From Paenibacillus cellulosilyticus (GTDB lineage Bacteria > Bacillota > Bacilli > Paenibacillales > Paenibacillaceae), in NCBI RefSeq assembly GCF_003182255.1, contig NZ_QGTQ01000001.1:455634-519633 (forward strand): a stretch of 64,000 nt of DNA. Reading direction: 5' to 3'. Positions 16,540 through 24,517 of this stretch are shown piece by piece (positions within the stretch are counted from its first letter, which is position 1; every line of letters starts with the position of its first letter). The translations under genes and the position numbers were made by a program. The notes below the pieces were generated by a model. That model ran no database searches, was not told the origin of the DNA, and worked only from the letters and a program-made list of their open reading frames with translations.

Positions 16540-17130
16540 ATGCGTAAAGGTGAACTTACGAAACTTCGAATCATCGAGAAAGCCGCCTACCTGTTTAATG
16601 AGAAAGGGTACACGGCAACGACGATGCAGGACATTATGGACGCAACCGGCCTCACCAAGGGTGCGCTCTACCGCAGCTTCTCCAATAAAGACGAGATCGC
16701 CATCGAAGCGTTCCAGTATGCGGGACAAGTGCTGTGGCAGCATTTCTCCGCGGCGGTTGAGAGTCAGGATACGATCATCGGCAAAATCGTAGCGATGTGC
16801 GATATTTATCGCGACACCGCCTATAATCCTCCCATTCAAGGGGGCTGCCCCTTCCTGAATACAGCGGTCGAGAGCGATCATTCCTTCCCTGTGCTGCGCG
16901 ATCACGCGATTGGCGCCTATACGCAAATGCTCGGCTTCATTCAGTCACTGCTCATCCAGGGCATCCAATCCGGGGAGCTTCGCGAAGATATGGATATCGA
17001 ATCAACCGCCTCCTTCTTATTCTCATCCATTGAAGGCGCCATTATGGCAAGCCGACTGACGAGAGACAACCGCCATGTCAGCCATGCGACAGATAACATC
17101 AAGCGGCTGCTTGACGCCTACAAGGCGTAA
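16540..17130 (+). CDS. TetR/AcrR-family transcriptional regulator
   Basis: Regulator of 196 aa with the N-terminal TetR helix-turn-helix (IIEKAAYLFNEKGYTATTMQ; GLTKGALYRSFSNKDEIA). The C-terminal domain, with GGCPFLNTAVESD, resembles the TetR_C group found in regulators near oxidoreductases and efflux pumps. The start is the ATG at 16540 with GGAGAGGA upstream. It is divergent from the BlaI operon and convergent with an aldo-keto reductase, with no obvious partner gene, so the target is unknown. Confidence 0.88.
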   Translation: MRKGELTKLRIIEKAAYLFNEKGYTATTMQDIMDATGLTKGALYRSFSNKDEIAIEAFQYAGQVLWQHFSAAVESQDTIIGKIVAMCDIYRDTAYNPPIQGGCPFLNTAVESDHSFPVLRDHAIGAYTQMLGFIQSLLIQGIQSGELREDMDIESTASFLFSSIEGAIMASRLTRDNRHVSHATDNIKRLLDAYKA

Positions 17131-17155
17131 TCGCAGCCAAATATCTCATATAACA

Positions 17156-17200
17156 CAGAAAGCACGCTCCACGGGGGAGCGTGCTTTCTGCGTTTATTTC
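17156..17200. terminator. bidirectional terminator
   Basis: 15-bp arms CAGAAAGCACGCTCC / GGAGCGTGCTTTCTG with a short loop lie between the convergent TetR and aldo-keto reductase genes. On the plus strand the stem is followed by GTTTATTTC. Confidence 0.88.
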
Positions 17201-18132
17201 TTATCCGCGCCGAGGTCGAGCCAATTCATCTCTTCACGGGTTAGCTTGACTCGCGAGCCTTCATCACAGGAGCGGAGCTCTTCAAGCGACTGGGCGCCGA
17301 TGAGGGCACAGGTCGGGAATAGCTGGTTAAGCACATAAGCTAGTGCAATCTGGATTTGCGTCACTTGCTTCTCCTCAGCCAGCTGCTTGGCGCGTTCATA
17401 ACGCTCCCAGTTATCGTCGCTGTAGAAGACGCGCACCAGATCGGCGTTGCTGCGGTCTTCCTTCGTAAAGCGGCCGGTGAAGAAACCGCGTGCCTGCGAT
17501 GACCAGGAGAACAGTGGCAGTTGACTTGCTTCATGCCAACGAATCGTCTCTTCGTCTGCCGAGACGCAGCCTGCCCAGAACGGCTCATTCGCCTTCGCAA
17601 GGCTTAAGTTCGGGCTGCTGAACGAGAAGCCGACCAGACCATGAGCCGCGGCATAATCATTCGCTTCCTGAATCCGCCGCCACGTCCAGTTGGATACGCC
17701 GATGGTTTGCACGGCGCCGGATTTGATATGCTCGTTCAGTATTTCGATCACTTCACCAGCAGGGACATTGGGATCATCACGGTGCAAGCCGTACATATCG
17801 ATCGTGTCGACTTGAAGGCGTTCAAGACTCGTTATCAAGTCACTGCGGATCGCTTCGCGGCTAACGCGTGGACCATTCTTATCATGGTGCGCGCCTTTCG
17901 TCAGAATAACCCATTGATCACGTGTACCGCGCTCTTGCAGATAACGTCCAATCACTTCCTCGCTTTGTCCGCCGCAATAAATATGAGCCGTATCCAGGCA
18001 GTTGCCGCCGATAGCGAAGTACGCATCCAGGTTAGCAGAAGCTTTCTCATAGGCGTCATGGAAGAAATAATCCGTGCCTTTCATTAATCGGGCCACAGGT
18101 TTGTCCAATCCTTCAAGTTTCAAATAATCCAT
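17194..18132 (-). CDS. aldo/keto reductase
   Basis: NADPH-dependent carbonyl reductase of 312 aa with a TIM barrel. The catalytic Asp and Tyr lie in GNCLDTAHIYCGGQSE. TKGAHHD and MYGLHRDD give the Lys and His positions, and GVSNWTWRRIQ is the usual family signature. The start at 18132 is preceded by AAGGAGG. The longer frame would extend into the upstream gene's end. It is the second gene of an operon with the Gfo/Idh/MocA dehydrogenase, 19 bp apart and divergent from an AraC regulator. This arrangement suggests sugar or sugar-alcohol metabolism. Confidence 0.9.
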   Translation of the reverse strand: MDYLKLEGLDKPVARLMKGTDYFFHDAYEKASANLDAYFAIGGNCLDTAHIYCGGQSEEVIGRYLQERGTRDQWVILTKGAHHDKNGPRVSREAIRSDLITSLERLQVDTIDMYGLHRDDPNVPAGEVIEILNEHIKSGAVQTIGVSNWTWRRIQEANDYAAAHGLVGFSFSSPNLSLAKANEPFWAGCVSADEETIRWHEASQLPLFSWSSQARGFFTGRFTKEDRSNADLVRVFYSDDNWERYERAKQLAEEKQVTQIQIALAYVLNQLFPTCALIGAQSLEELRSCDEGSRVKLTREEMNWLDLGADKK

Positions 18133-18151
18133 CCTCAGCAGCCTCCTTGGA

Positions 18152-19150
18152 TTATAAAGTGACTCTCGTCCGTTCACGAGCGGACAACAAGCATGCATCA
18201 ATGACTTTCATATTGCGGATTGCATCTGAGGTAGCGAATGCGAGGCGAGTGCCGCTTGCAATCGAACGGGCAATGGAATCCGCCTGCTCCGTATAGGCAT
18301 TCACATAAGGGACTTCAATCTTACGGCGTTCGCCGCCGGTTGTCAGATAGATATGGCCGCTTTCCTCCGAAGGCGTCACGAATGCCGATGGGACTTCAAT
18401 AATGCCGTCCGTGCCGAGCACCTCCAGCGGATTGCGGAACGCCGCCCACATGCCGCAGTCGAAGGTTAGCGATACATTGCCTCCGAACTCAATCAATCCG
18501 GAAGCCATCATATCGACATCATCATGCTGCGGAGAGAACAATGCGTTCACCGTTACAGCCTCCGGCTCTTGGCCCAGCAGCAGTCGTGCCGCGTTAATCG
18601 GATAACAGCCCACATCATAGATGGAGCCGCCGCCCCAGTCTTTGCGGAAGCGAACGTTCGCCGAGTCATTCGGGTTGTTGAATGTAAAGGCGCTGCGGAT
18701 GCCGCGAATCTCGCCGATCGCGCCGGATGCGATCAAATCTCGGATCTGGTCGTAGCGCGGATGATAACGGTACATGAAAGCCTCGGATAACAGAACGCCG
18801 GCCTTGTCCGCCGCTTCAGCCATCTCGGCCGCCTCATGAGCGTTCAGGGCGAGAGGCTTCTCGCACAAAATATGTTTGCCTGCCTCGGCTGCGCGGATTG
18901 CCCATTCCTTGTGCAAGTGGTTGGGCAGTGGAATATAAATGACGTCAATCGAAGGATCGGCGAGGAGCGCCTCATAACTGTCATAGGCGGTTCCGATATT
19001 CAATTCCTCCGCAGTACGTTTTGCTTTGTCTGCATCACGGCTTGCAATGGCAGCCGCCTCGTTCAGTTCTGATAAATGGAGGCCTGGAATGACCGCGCGT
19101 TGCGCGATTTTGGCGCATCCCATAATGCCCCATTTGAGCTTTTTACTCAT
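18152..19150 (-). CDS. Gfo/Idh/MocA-family oxidoreductase
   Basis: NAD(P)-dependent dehydrogenase of 332 aa. The N-terminal Rossmann motif is GIMGCAKIAQR. The signature CEKPLALNAHEA supplies the conserved Lys, and GGGSIYDVGCYPINAARLL lies in the C-terminal substrate domain. Relatives oxidise inositol, glucose, xylose or bacterial surface sugars, and the substrate is not deducible here. It is the first gene of the two-gene operon. The divergent AraC regulator at 19274 is the likely activator. Confidence 0.9.
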   Translation of the reverse strand: MSKKLKWGIMGCAKIAQRAVIPGLHLSELNEAAAIASRDADKAKRTAEELNIGTAYDSYEALLADPSIDVIYIPLPNHLHKEWAIRAAEAGKHILCEKPLALNAHEAAEMAEAADKAGVLLSEAFMYRYHPRYDQIRDLIASGAIGEIRGIRSAFTFNNPNDSANVRFRKDWGGGSIYDVGCYPINAARLLLGQEPEAVTVNALFSPQHDDVDMMASGLIEFGGNVSLTFDCGMWAAFRNPLEVLGTDGIIEVPSAFVTPSEESGHIYLTTGGERRKIEVPYVNAYTEQADSIARSIASGTRLAFATSDAIRNMKVIDACLLSARERTRVTL

Positions 19151-19273
19151 GCTTCACCCTCGCTTCGTATGAATGATTTATGACTATATTGCGATTATAG
19201 AAGTTCGGATTTAAAATTAAAATGATATTATTTTGTGTTCGGTTATAACAATATTGTTCAGGAGGCACATGCC

Positions 19274-20113
19274 ATGAAACGACAAAGCCTGCTGCTTACG
19301 CTCCCGAATATGCCGTACTTCTGTTTCCCGGAATCCGTAGGCCAATACCGTGATGATCCGGAGCATAGCGTAGAACGCGAGGCGGGGGCCCTTAACAATT
19401 TCAATATTCATTATTGCGTGTCGGGCAAGGGCTATGCGGAGATCGATGGGATTGTGCATGAGCTTCGGGCAGGGGAGGCCGTACTTTATTTCCCCCTTCA
19501 GAAGCAGCGCTATTACAGCAACAAGGATGATCCTTGGGATGTGCGGTGGTTTCATTTCTACGGCGGAACAGGGTTGAGGGATTATCTAATCGAGCAAGGC
19601 TTTCACCGAAACCCACTGTGGAAGCTCGGCCAACCTAAGGTGTGGGAGCAGGCTCATGAAGAGCTGCTCGACGAGGCGGAGACGAACCGGATGCTGCGCC
19701 CCGCTCAGCTGTCCATGCTTACGTATATGCTGCTGACGATCTTTGTCGAACAAGCGGTTGCGCTTGCGGGAGGCAAGGCCGGAACGTCAGGCGAGCGGAT
19801 TATGGAGCTTCTGCCCCTTATGCAGCAGGATGCGGTGAAGCCGTTTATTCTAGAAGAATGGGCGGATAAGGTAGGCGTGACTCCCTACTATTTCTGTAAG
19901 CTGTTCAAGAGCGCTACACGTATGACACCGATGGACTTCATTACCCGCTGCCGCCTGCAGGCAGCAAAGCAGTGGCTGCTAGAGAGAAAGGATGACAACA
20001 TCGGCCGCATCGCAGAAGAAGCAGGCTATCCAAGCGTCAGCTATTTCAATAAACGGTTCATGGAGCATGAAGGAATGACGCCTACAGCCTACCGGAGATT
20101 GTATGGGGTATAA
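19274..20113 (+). CDS. AraC-family transcriptional regulator
   Basis: Regulator of 279 aa with an N-terminal cupin-like sensor (about 20-130, YCVSGKGYAEIDG...GEAVLYFP) and two C-terminal helix-turn-helices. The second ends in GYPSVSYFNKRFMEHEGMTPTAYRR, the AraC signature. I start at the ATG at 19274 with AGGAGG eight bases upstream. Divergent orientation to the oxidoreductase operon suggests sugar-dependent activation of that operon. Confidence 0.92.
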   Translation: MKRQSLLLTLPNMPYFCFPESVGQYRDDPEHSVEREAGALNNFNIHYCVSGKGYAEIDGIVHELRAGEAVLYFPLQKQRYYSNKDDPWDVRWFHFYGGTGLRDYLIEQGFHRNPLWKLGQPKVWEQAHEELLDEAETNRMLRPAQLSMLTYMLLTIFVEQAVALAGGKAGTSGERIMELLPLMQQDAVKPFILEEWADKVGVTPYYFCKLFKSATRMTPMDFITRCRLQAAKQWLLERKDDNIGRIAEEAGYPSVSYFNKRFMEHEGMTPTAYRRLYGV

Positions 20114-20117
20114 CGCA

Positions 20118-20155
20118 GAAAACCGACTCGCCTTATGAGGGCGAGTCGGTTTTTT
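20118..20155. terminator. bidirectional terminator
   Basis: Arms AAAACCGACTCGCC / GGCGAGTCGGTTTT with a short loop and a T run on the plus strand end the AraC gene and also lie behind the convergent DUF2306 gene. Confidence 0.88.
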
Positions 20156-20200
20156 GAATCCATTGAACACAACAACCTGGATACGTATGGCTAGTGTTCC

Positions 20201-20845
20201 TTATGCCGTTCGAATCGACCGTCTCAACACGGTACGAATGACGATTTCCGCTGCCAGAAGCAGCAATATAATCGTTGCATAGATCGAGATGACATAGCTA
20301 TTGGCGTACTCCAAGCCGAATCCATTGATGAGCAGCGTATGCAGCGCGTGAATCAACAAATTGGTGAAGACGAATGCATAGCTTCGCGTCATCCATTCCC
20401 GATGCTGCGGCAGCTGCTTCTTGCGGATCTTCACGATAGCGATGACCGTAAAGATTGGCCAAATGATATTGAGCAGGTTGAACGCCATACTTGCTGCTTT
20501 TCCACCCGTCGCATAAGGTGCCATGTAGCCGGATGTAACGACTACGATCAACACAGATACCGCATACAAATACCCATTCCATCGGTGAAACTTGCGCTGA
20601 CGCTTCTTCAGAATCGCTGTAGAGAAATTAATCGCACCCGAGATCATGAGCAGACAGGCAAACACAACGTGAACCTTCATGACCGTCAACCAGCTACTTA
20701 CATGCAGCGCACGCTTCAGGTCTGTTTTGTGATCGAGGAAGGCTGCCGCCTTCGGATCGCCAATGAAGTTGGTGTACACGGTATACACAATGAAAACCAC
20801 CGCAATCAACAACATCAGCCCATATGCCCTTCTACTCCAAGTCAT
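20201..20845 (-). CDS. DUF2306-family membrane protein
   Basis: Membrane protein of 214 aa with about six helices and the DUF2306 hallmark HRWNGYLYAVSVL in the middle, followed by QHREWMTRSYAF. The family has no established biochemical role. Conserved His residues suggest possible haem or metal binding, which is inference. The ATG at 20845 is better spaced from the GGAG than the GTG at 20857. A TetR-like palindrome (20885-20899) lies directly upstream. Confidence 0.8.
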   Translation of the reverse strand: MTWSRRAYGLMLLIAVVFIVYTVYTNFIGDPKAAAFLDHKTDLKRALHVSSWLTVMKVHVVFACLLMISGAINFSTAILKKRQRKFHRWNGYLYAVSVLIVVVTSGYMAPYATGGKAASMAFNLLNIIWPIFTVIAIVKIRKKQLPQHREWMTRSYAFVFTNLLIHALHTLLINGFGLEYANSYVISIYATIILLLLAAEIVIRTVLRRSIRTA

Positions 20846-20884
20846 ATCATCATCCACTCCGTATATTTAACTTTTACAAAAGAG

Positions 20885-20899
20885 ACCGAACCGTCCGGT
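20885..20899. promoter_or_regulatory. TetR-like operator palindrome upstream of the DUF2306 gene
   Basis: ACCGAACCGTCCGGT contains the inverted repeat AACCG-TC-CGGTT. It resembles the ACCGA(A)CGGT-type half-sites of the operator at 9249-9268. The regulator is not adjacent. The site is followed by TTTCTTTTTATT on the plus strand, so a weak terminator is an alternative. Confidence 0.4.
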
Positions 20900-21000
20900 T
20901 TCTTTTTATTATACGGGTAATTGTCCATCTGACGAGTCCAGTTTTGTTCGATTGCATGTATTTCCGGGGCAATAAGCGCCCTCCGTCACGAAATGAACAC

Positions 21001-21027
21001 ACAAAAAAGGCACCTCATCGGTGCCTT
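21001..21027 (-). terminator. terminator of the sigma-factor/VOC gene group
   Basis: AAGGCACC-GATGA-GGTGCCTT followed by TTTTTGTG on the minus strand, just behind the last VOC gene. Confidence 0.9.
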
Positions 21028-21043
21028 CTCATGGATCAAGAGA

Positions 21044-21427
21044 TTAGCGAAGGTTCGGCCAGCCGCCCCATATTTCGATCTGGTTCCCGTCGGGATCGGT
21101 AAGCACGAAGATGCTGCCGCCCTCGTCTTCTGTAATGGCGCTTACCTGCTGTCCCTGCTCTTGCAGCGATTGGTGCAGCGCCTGAATGTCCGATACCTGC
21201 AGGCCGAACACCGGCCGACGAGCCGTATCTTCCGCACTCGGAAGCGGATAATCCGTCCGCATGAACATCCAGACACCCGTCGTTGTGCGAAGCTCAATAT
21301 TTTGCCCCAGTTCAGGATTCCATTGAAAGCCGAGATGCTTCGCATACCACGCACCGGAACGATTCGCGTCCGATACGGGAATGTAGATATAGCTCGTAAC
21401 GATTGCTGCTGACCCCATTTGATTCAT
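21044..21427 (-). CDS. VOC-superfamily (glyoxalase-like) protein
   Basis: Single-domain VOC protein of 127 aa with the paired beta-alpha-beta-beta-beta pattern, ending in SIFVLTDPDGNQIEIWGGWPNLR. Such proteins are metal-dependent isomerases, lyases or drug-binding proteins. Conserved metal ligands are not obvious. The gene starts 3 bp after the stop of another VOC gene and the two share the C-terminal WGGWP motif, so they look like a tandem duplication that has diverged. Confidence 0.85.
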   Translation of the reverse strand: MNQMGSAAIVTSYIYIPVSDANRSGAWYAKHLGFQWNPELGQNIELRTTTGVWMFMRTDYPLPSAEDTARRPVFGLQVSDIQALHQSLQEQGQQVSAITEDEGGSIFVLTDPDGNQIEIWGGWPNLR

Positions 21428-21430
21428 GGT

Positions 21431-21832
21431 CTACTCGTTCCCTTCCTGCGGCCAGCCGCCCCATAGATTTCCCACATGACCATCCGGATCACGGAAAATA
21501 AAGCTGTACCCGCCGGATGGCTTGTACACCAGCTCTTGAATGTCAGCGTCCTTCTTCTTGAGTTCCTCATACGCTTCATGGATGTTGTCGACTTGGAGCG
21601 AGATGATTGGTTGAAGCTCGCCTCGACTGTTCGTGAAGTCCATCTTCGGAACGTCCGGGCACAGAATCAGGCCAAGGCCGACGCCACCGACATTGAGCCA
21701 CGCTTCGGTATCACCCTCCGTGTAATCGAATGTGAACGGGATGCCAAGTAGCTCTTGGTACCACCGCAGGGATACCGCCAGATTGCGGACGGGCAGCGAG
21801 ACGACCGCATAATTTTTCACCTGAACTGACAC
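21431..21832 (-). CDS. VOC-superfamily (glyoxalase-like) protein
   Basis: VOC protein of 133 aa. It begins with the first beta strand NYAVVSLPVRNLAVSLRWYQELLG and ends in FIFRDPDGHVGNLWGGWPQEGNE. Its partner at 21044 follows within 3 bp, so the two may form a heterodimer. It lies 69 bp behind an ECF sigma-factor gene on the same strand whose product ends in a VOC-like tail. Confidence 0.86.
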   Translation of the reverse strand: MSVQVKNYAVVSLPVRNLAVSLRWYQELLGIPFTFDYTEGDTEAWLNVGGVGLGLILCPDVPKMDFTNSRGELQPIISLQVDNIHEAYEELKKKDADIQELVYKPSGGYSFIFRDPDGHVGNLWGGWPQEGNE

Positions 21833-21901
21833 ACTGAATTCCTCCTCGAGTTGTTATTCATCATCCATAACGTACGACGAAGCGGTAAGAAACGGGTGCG
21901 A

Positions 21902-22714
21902 TCAACTATTTTGAAAAAACTCGATCAAATGGCCGTTTGGATCTCGCATCGTGAACGAGTAACGACCCGCCTCCCGCGCTACCTTCTCGATCGTCACGCC
22001 TTGTGCGGCGAGACTGAGATAAGCGCGGCAAATCATGCCTGCGTCGCCTTGGCGGAAGCCCTTCAAGAACGTCTCGAACAATGATGCCGTCATAACAGCG
22101 CCATCCGGGCTCTTAAGCTTGACGCCGACTTGCCCATTGTTCTGCCGATCGCCTGCCATGAAGGCCTGCAAGCGCCGGCGCGCCCGCTTCAGCCCCTCCT
22201 TCACTGCACCTTCCGTCATACGCAGCAGTGCCGCAGACTCGGATGCACTGAACGAGAAGGCATCGATCAGAATGACGAGCACTATTTGCCTCGGATTGAG
22301 TGATTCCGCCAGCTGTTCCAGCAGCTCTCGGGCCAGAATACCATCCACGGAGAACGGAACAGTCGGGAGATGTTCCTCGTCGAATGCAGTATCGCCCTGC
22401 CGCTTGCGCTCCGTACGATAGCGGTCGATCCAAGCATTCTTCGCAATGCGGAACAAGAAGGAGCGGCTGATTGGCCGCTCGGAGTCACGCTCCAATGCGA
22501 GCAGCACCTTCGCCAGCACATCCTGCGTCAAATCGTCTGCATCCCAGTCGCTTCTGGTCAGGGAGCGGCAGTAAAGCTTTAATCCCGGTATGTAAGGCTC
22601 CAGCTTAGTGAATGCGTCCAGTATGGTCAGCCCCTTGTCGATTATTGGATCAGCAACTATGATAATAGTAATATACCAAATATTTCTTATAGGGTTGAGT
22701 CCTATGCTATCCAT
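21902..22714 (-). CDS. ECF-type sigma factor with a VOC-like C-terminal tail
   Basis: Sigma-70 region 2 (about residues 45-100, TRSDWDADDLTQDVLAKVLLAL, then FLFRIAKNAWIDRYR) and region 4 (about 138-185, LNPRQIVLVILIDAFSFSAS) are clear. Beyond region 4 come about 85 residues that end RYSFTMRDPNGHLIEFFQNS. That is the last strand of a VOC domain, as in the two genes downstream. The start is unresolved. The only ATG (22714) lacks a ribosome site and overlaps the divergent MerR gene. A CTG behind AAGGGG near 22580 is an alternative, with homology to sigma factors beginning soon after. A leaderless message is also possible. Confidence 0.8.
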   Translation of the reverse strand: MDSIGLNPIRNIWYITIIIVADPIIDKGLTILDAFTKLEPYIPGLKLYCRSLTRSDWDADDLTQDVLAKVLLALERDSERPISRSFLFRIAKNAWIDRYRTERKRQGDTAFDEEHLPTVPFSVDGILARELLEQLAESLNPRQIVLVILIDAFSFSASESAALLRMTEGAVKEGLKRARRRLQAFMAGDRQNNGQVGVKLKSPDGAVMTASLFETFLKGFRQGDAGMICRAYLSLAAQGVTIEKVAREAGRYSFTMRDPNGHLIEFFQNS

Positions 22715-23474
22715 TAAACAGTTTGCCGAGAGAACGGATCTATCGCCGAGTGCGCTTCGATTCTATGAAACGAAAGGCATATTAATACCTGCTATGCGGC
22801 TGGACAGCGGTCATCGCAAGTACGAGCAAGGGCAGATCAGCCAAGCCCGACTCATCCACAGCCTGCGCCAGGCCGGTGTCGGACTGACGGAGATTGGACA
22901 TTTCTTGACCGCTGGTTCCGAGGACCGAGACAAGCTGCTGCAGCGCTGGCGGCATGAATCCGAGGTAAAGCTGCTGTCTGTCCAAATTGCGAACCAATTC
23001 CTCCAAGGCTTCCAACCCGAGCAGAACGAGCTCCATCTCGTAAACATCGAGCAGGAGCTCTTCGTCATTTGGTATACGGTAACGGTACCTCGGCAAGGAC
23101 CGCTGCCGTACAAAAAGGCTATTCGAGCGTACAGGCAACTACTGCTATCTCATGGTGTCAAAATTGTCGATGATGGCTATGTGCGCACCCTCGATGTGCA
23201 AGGGGATCAACTTCTTGGTGAGATTGGTTTCCATATCCGTCCCAAGGATGTAGGGAAGATTCCCCCGTCTGACAGCGGATTTACGATTAGGCAAATCCCG
23301 TTTGCACTATTCGCTACGCTCGAGCACAAGTACGGCGAGACGTATGTCTGCCAGCGCATTATATCCATTTTGCACAAGTTCGGCTTCCAGCAGGCAGGGG
23401 ACCATTTTGACAAATATATTGCAGGTAATGACGACCGGCTCCTGCTCTACGTTCCAGTATCGATTCGAGCTTGA
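22704..23474 (+). CDS. MerR-family regulator with C-terminal effector domain
   Basis: Regulator of 256 aa. The MerR winged helix is MLSIKQFAERTDLSPSALRFYETKGIL, followed by a coiled-coil dimerisation helix (about 75-115) and a BmrR/GyrI-like effector domain (about 120-256). Such proteins twist promoters with over-long spacers to activate drug or stress genes. A promoter with a 19-bp spacer and a palindrome lies right at its 3' end and faces the VOC gene at 23543, the obvious target. The start at 22704 has only a weak GGGTTGAG site. Confidence 0.88.
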   Translation: MLSIKQFAERTDLSPSALRFYETKGILIPAMRLDSGHRKYEQGQISQARLIHSLRQAGVGLTEIGHFLTAGSEDRDKLLQRWRHESEVKLLSVQIANQFLQGFQPEQNELHLVNIEQELFVIWYTVTVPRQGPLPYKKAIRAYRQLLLSHGVKIVDDGYVRTLDVQGDQLLGEIGFHIRPKDVGKIPPSDSGFTIRQIPFALFATLEHKYGETYVCQRIISILHKFGFQQAGDHFDKYIAGNDDRLLLYVPVSIRA

Positions 23475-23501
23475 ACTTCAAGTTACTTGAAGATTTATGA
23501 T
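23471..23501 (+). promoter_or_regulatory. MerR-type promoter with 19-bp spacer
   Basis: TTGAAC (23471-23476) and TATGAT (23496-23501) are separated by exactly 19 bp. The spacer is filled by the palindrome CTTCAAG-TTA-CTTGAAG (23476-23492). This matches the over-long spacer and central dyad of SoxR, CueR and AdhR/NmlR-type operators. The -35 box overlaps the stop codon of the MerR gene, and the VOC gene starts 42 bp downstream. Confidence 0.85.
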
Positions 23502-23542
23502 AAGGGCATGAACGAATCTACTTATCGAAAGGTGCGAGGACG

Positions 23543-24310
23543 GTGCATTTTACGAAGTTTGATTTCTTGACGCTGTGGGTACGGGCTTGTGAGCGGCAGA
23601 GCAATATCGACTGGTATGTGCAGCACTTAGGATTAACGATCGGATGGGACTCGCCGGAGGAGAAGCTGACGCTTCTGCAATTCCCTAATAAGCAGCCGTT
23701 TACGCTGCTGGCTCATTATCCGAATGAGCCATTGCCAGAAGGGGACGTACATGTATGTCTGACGACTAGCCGTCTGCGGGAGACGAAGCTTGCCTTAGCG
23801 CAAGAGGAGGTCGCTAGCTCCGACATTTATGAGACACCATGGGGTGTGGAAGCATTCGACTTCTGGGACCCGCAAGGAACGAGGCTGACCGCTGTTTCAG
23901 CACCTGTTCGATCTGAGCAGCAAGGAAGTCGTTTCCACTCCTATTTCCTACATATTGCGGTGTCCGACCTAGCAGTTGCTCGGCAATGGTATGAGGAGCA
24001 TCTCGCGATGGTCCCCCTGGAGACGGAGACATGTTCGGTTAAATGCATGGGTCTGCGCATGGCCGAGGACAGACAGATGGACTTGCCTATCTATCTTTCA
24101 GCAAGGAACGGAGACGCAAAGGCGAATGCTACTACGGCGATTCGACCCTTCTTCCAAGTGGCAGGCAAGCGTCAGCTCGAGACAGCTCGTGAGGCGTTCC
24201 AATCCGCCGGCATCACGGTTAGCCCAATCACGGGCAATTCGGACGATTTCATGCGATGGTTCGATCTATGGGATCCGGATGGAAATCCGTTGTATGCCAT
24301 TGCTTATTAA
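23543..24310 (+). CDS. two-domain VOC-superfamily protein
   Basis: Protein of 255 aa made of two VOC modules. The first (about 5-120) has FDFLTLWVRACERQSNIDWYVQHLG and EAFDFWDPQGTRLTAV, the second (about 130-255) HSYFLHIAVSDLAVARQWYEEHL and MRWFDLWDPDGNPLYAI. Two-domain VOC proteins act as dioxygenases, glyoxalases or ligand-binding proteins. The activity is not clear from residues. The start is GTG with a GAGGAC/AAAGG purine run upstream. Its promoter is the MerR-type site at 23471-23501. Confidence 0.85.
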   Translation: MHFTKFDFLTLWVRACERQSNIDWYVQHLGLTIGWDSPEEKLTLLQFPNKQPFTLLAHYPNEPLPEGDVHVCLTTSRLRETKLALAQEEVASSDIYETPWGVEAFDFWDPQGTRLTAVSAPVRSEQQGSRFHSYFLHIAVSDLAVARQWYEEHLAMVPLETETCSVKCMGLRMAEDRQMDLPIYLSARNGDAKANATTAIRPFFQVAGKRQLETAREAFQSAGITVSPITGNSDDFMRWFDLWDPDGNPLYAIAY

Positions 24311-24393
24311 AGCTGTGAAAGAGGGTCATCCTGCACGGATGGCCCTTAGCTGGACTGGTATCGGTCGAACGGGGAGCGCTGAATATCGTATGC

Positions 24394-24431
24394 AAAAAAA
24401 GCATACCGCTTCTCTTCGAAGCGGAATGCTT
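24394..24431 (-). terminator. terminator of the adenine deaminase gene
   Basis: Arms AAGCATTCCGCTTC / GAAGCGGTATGCTT with one mismatch are followed by TTTTTTT on the minus strand. The convergent VOC gene also ends here. Confidence 0.9.
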
Positions 24432-24517
24432 GGGGGTCGTTACTGTCATCTGACTGAGTTTGCTATCGCGACGAGTACCTCCGCGGGTACTTAGCACTCA
24501 CTCTTTTACATAGACAC

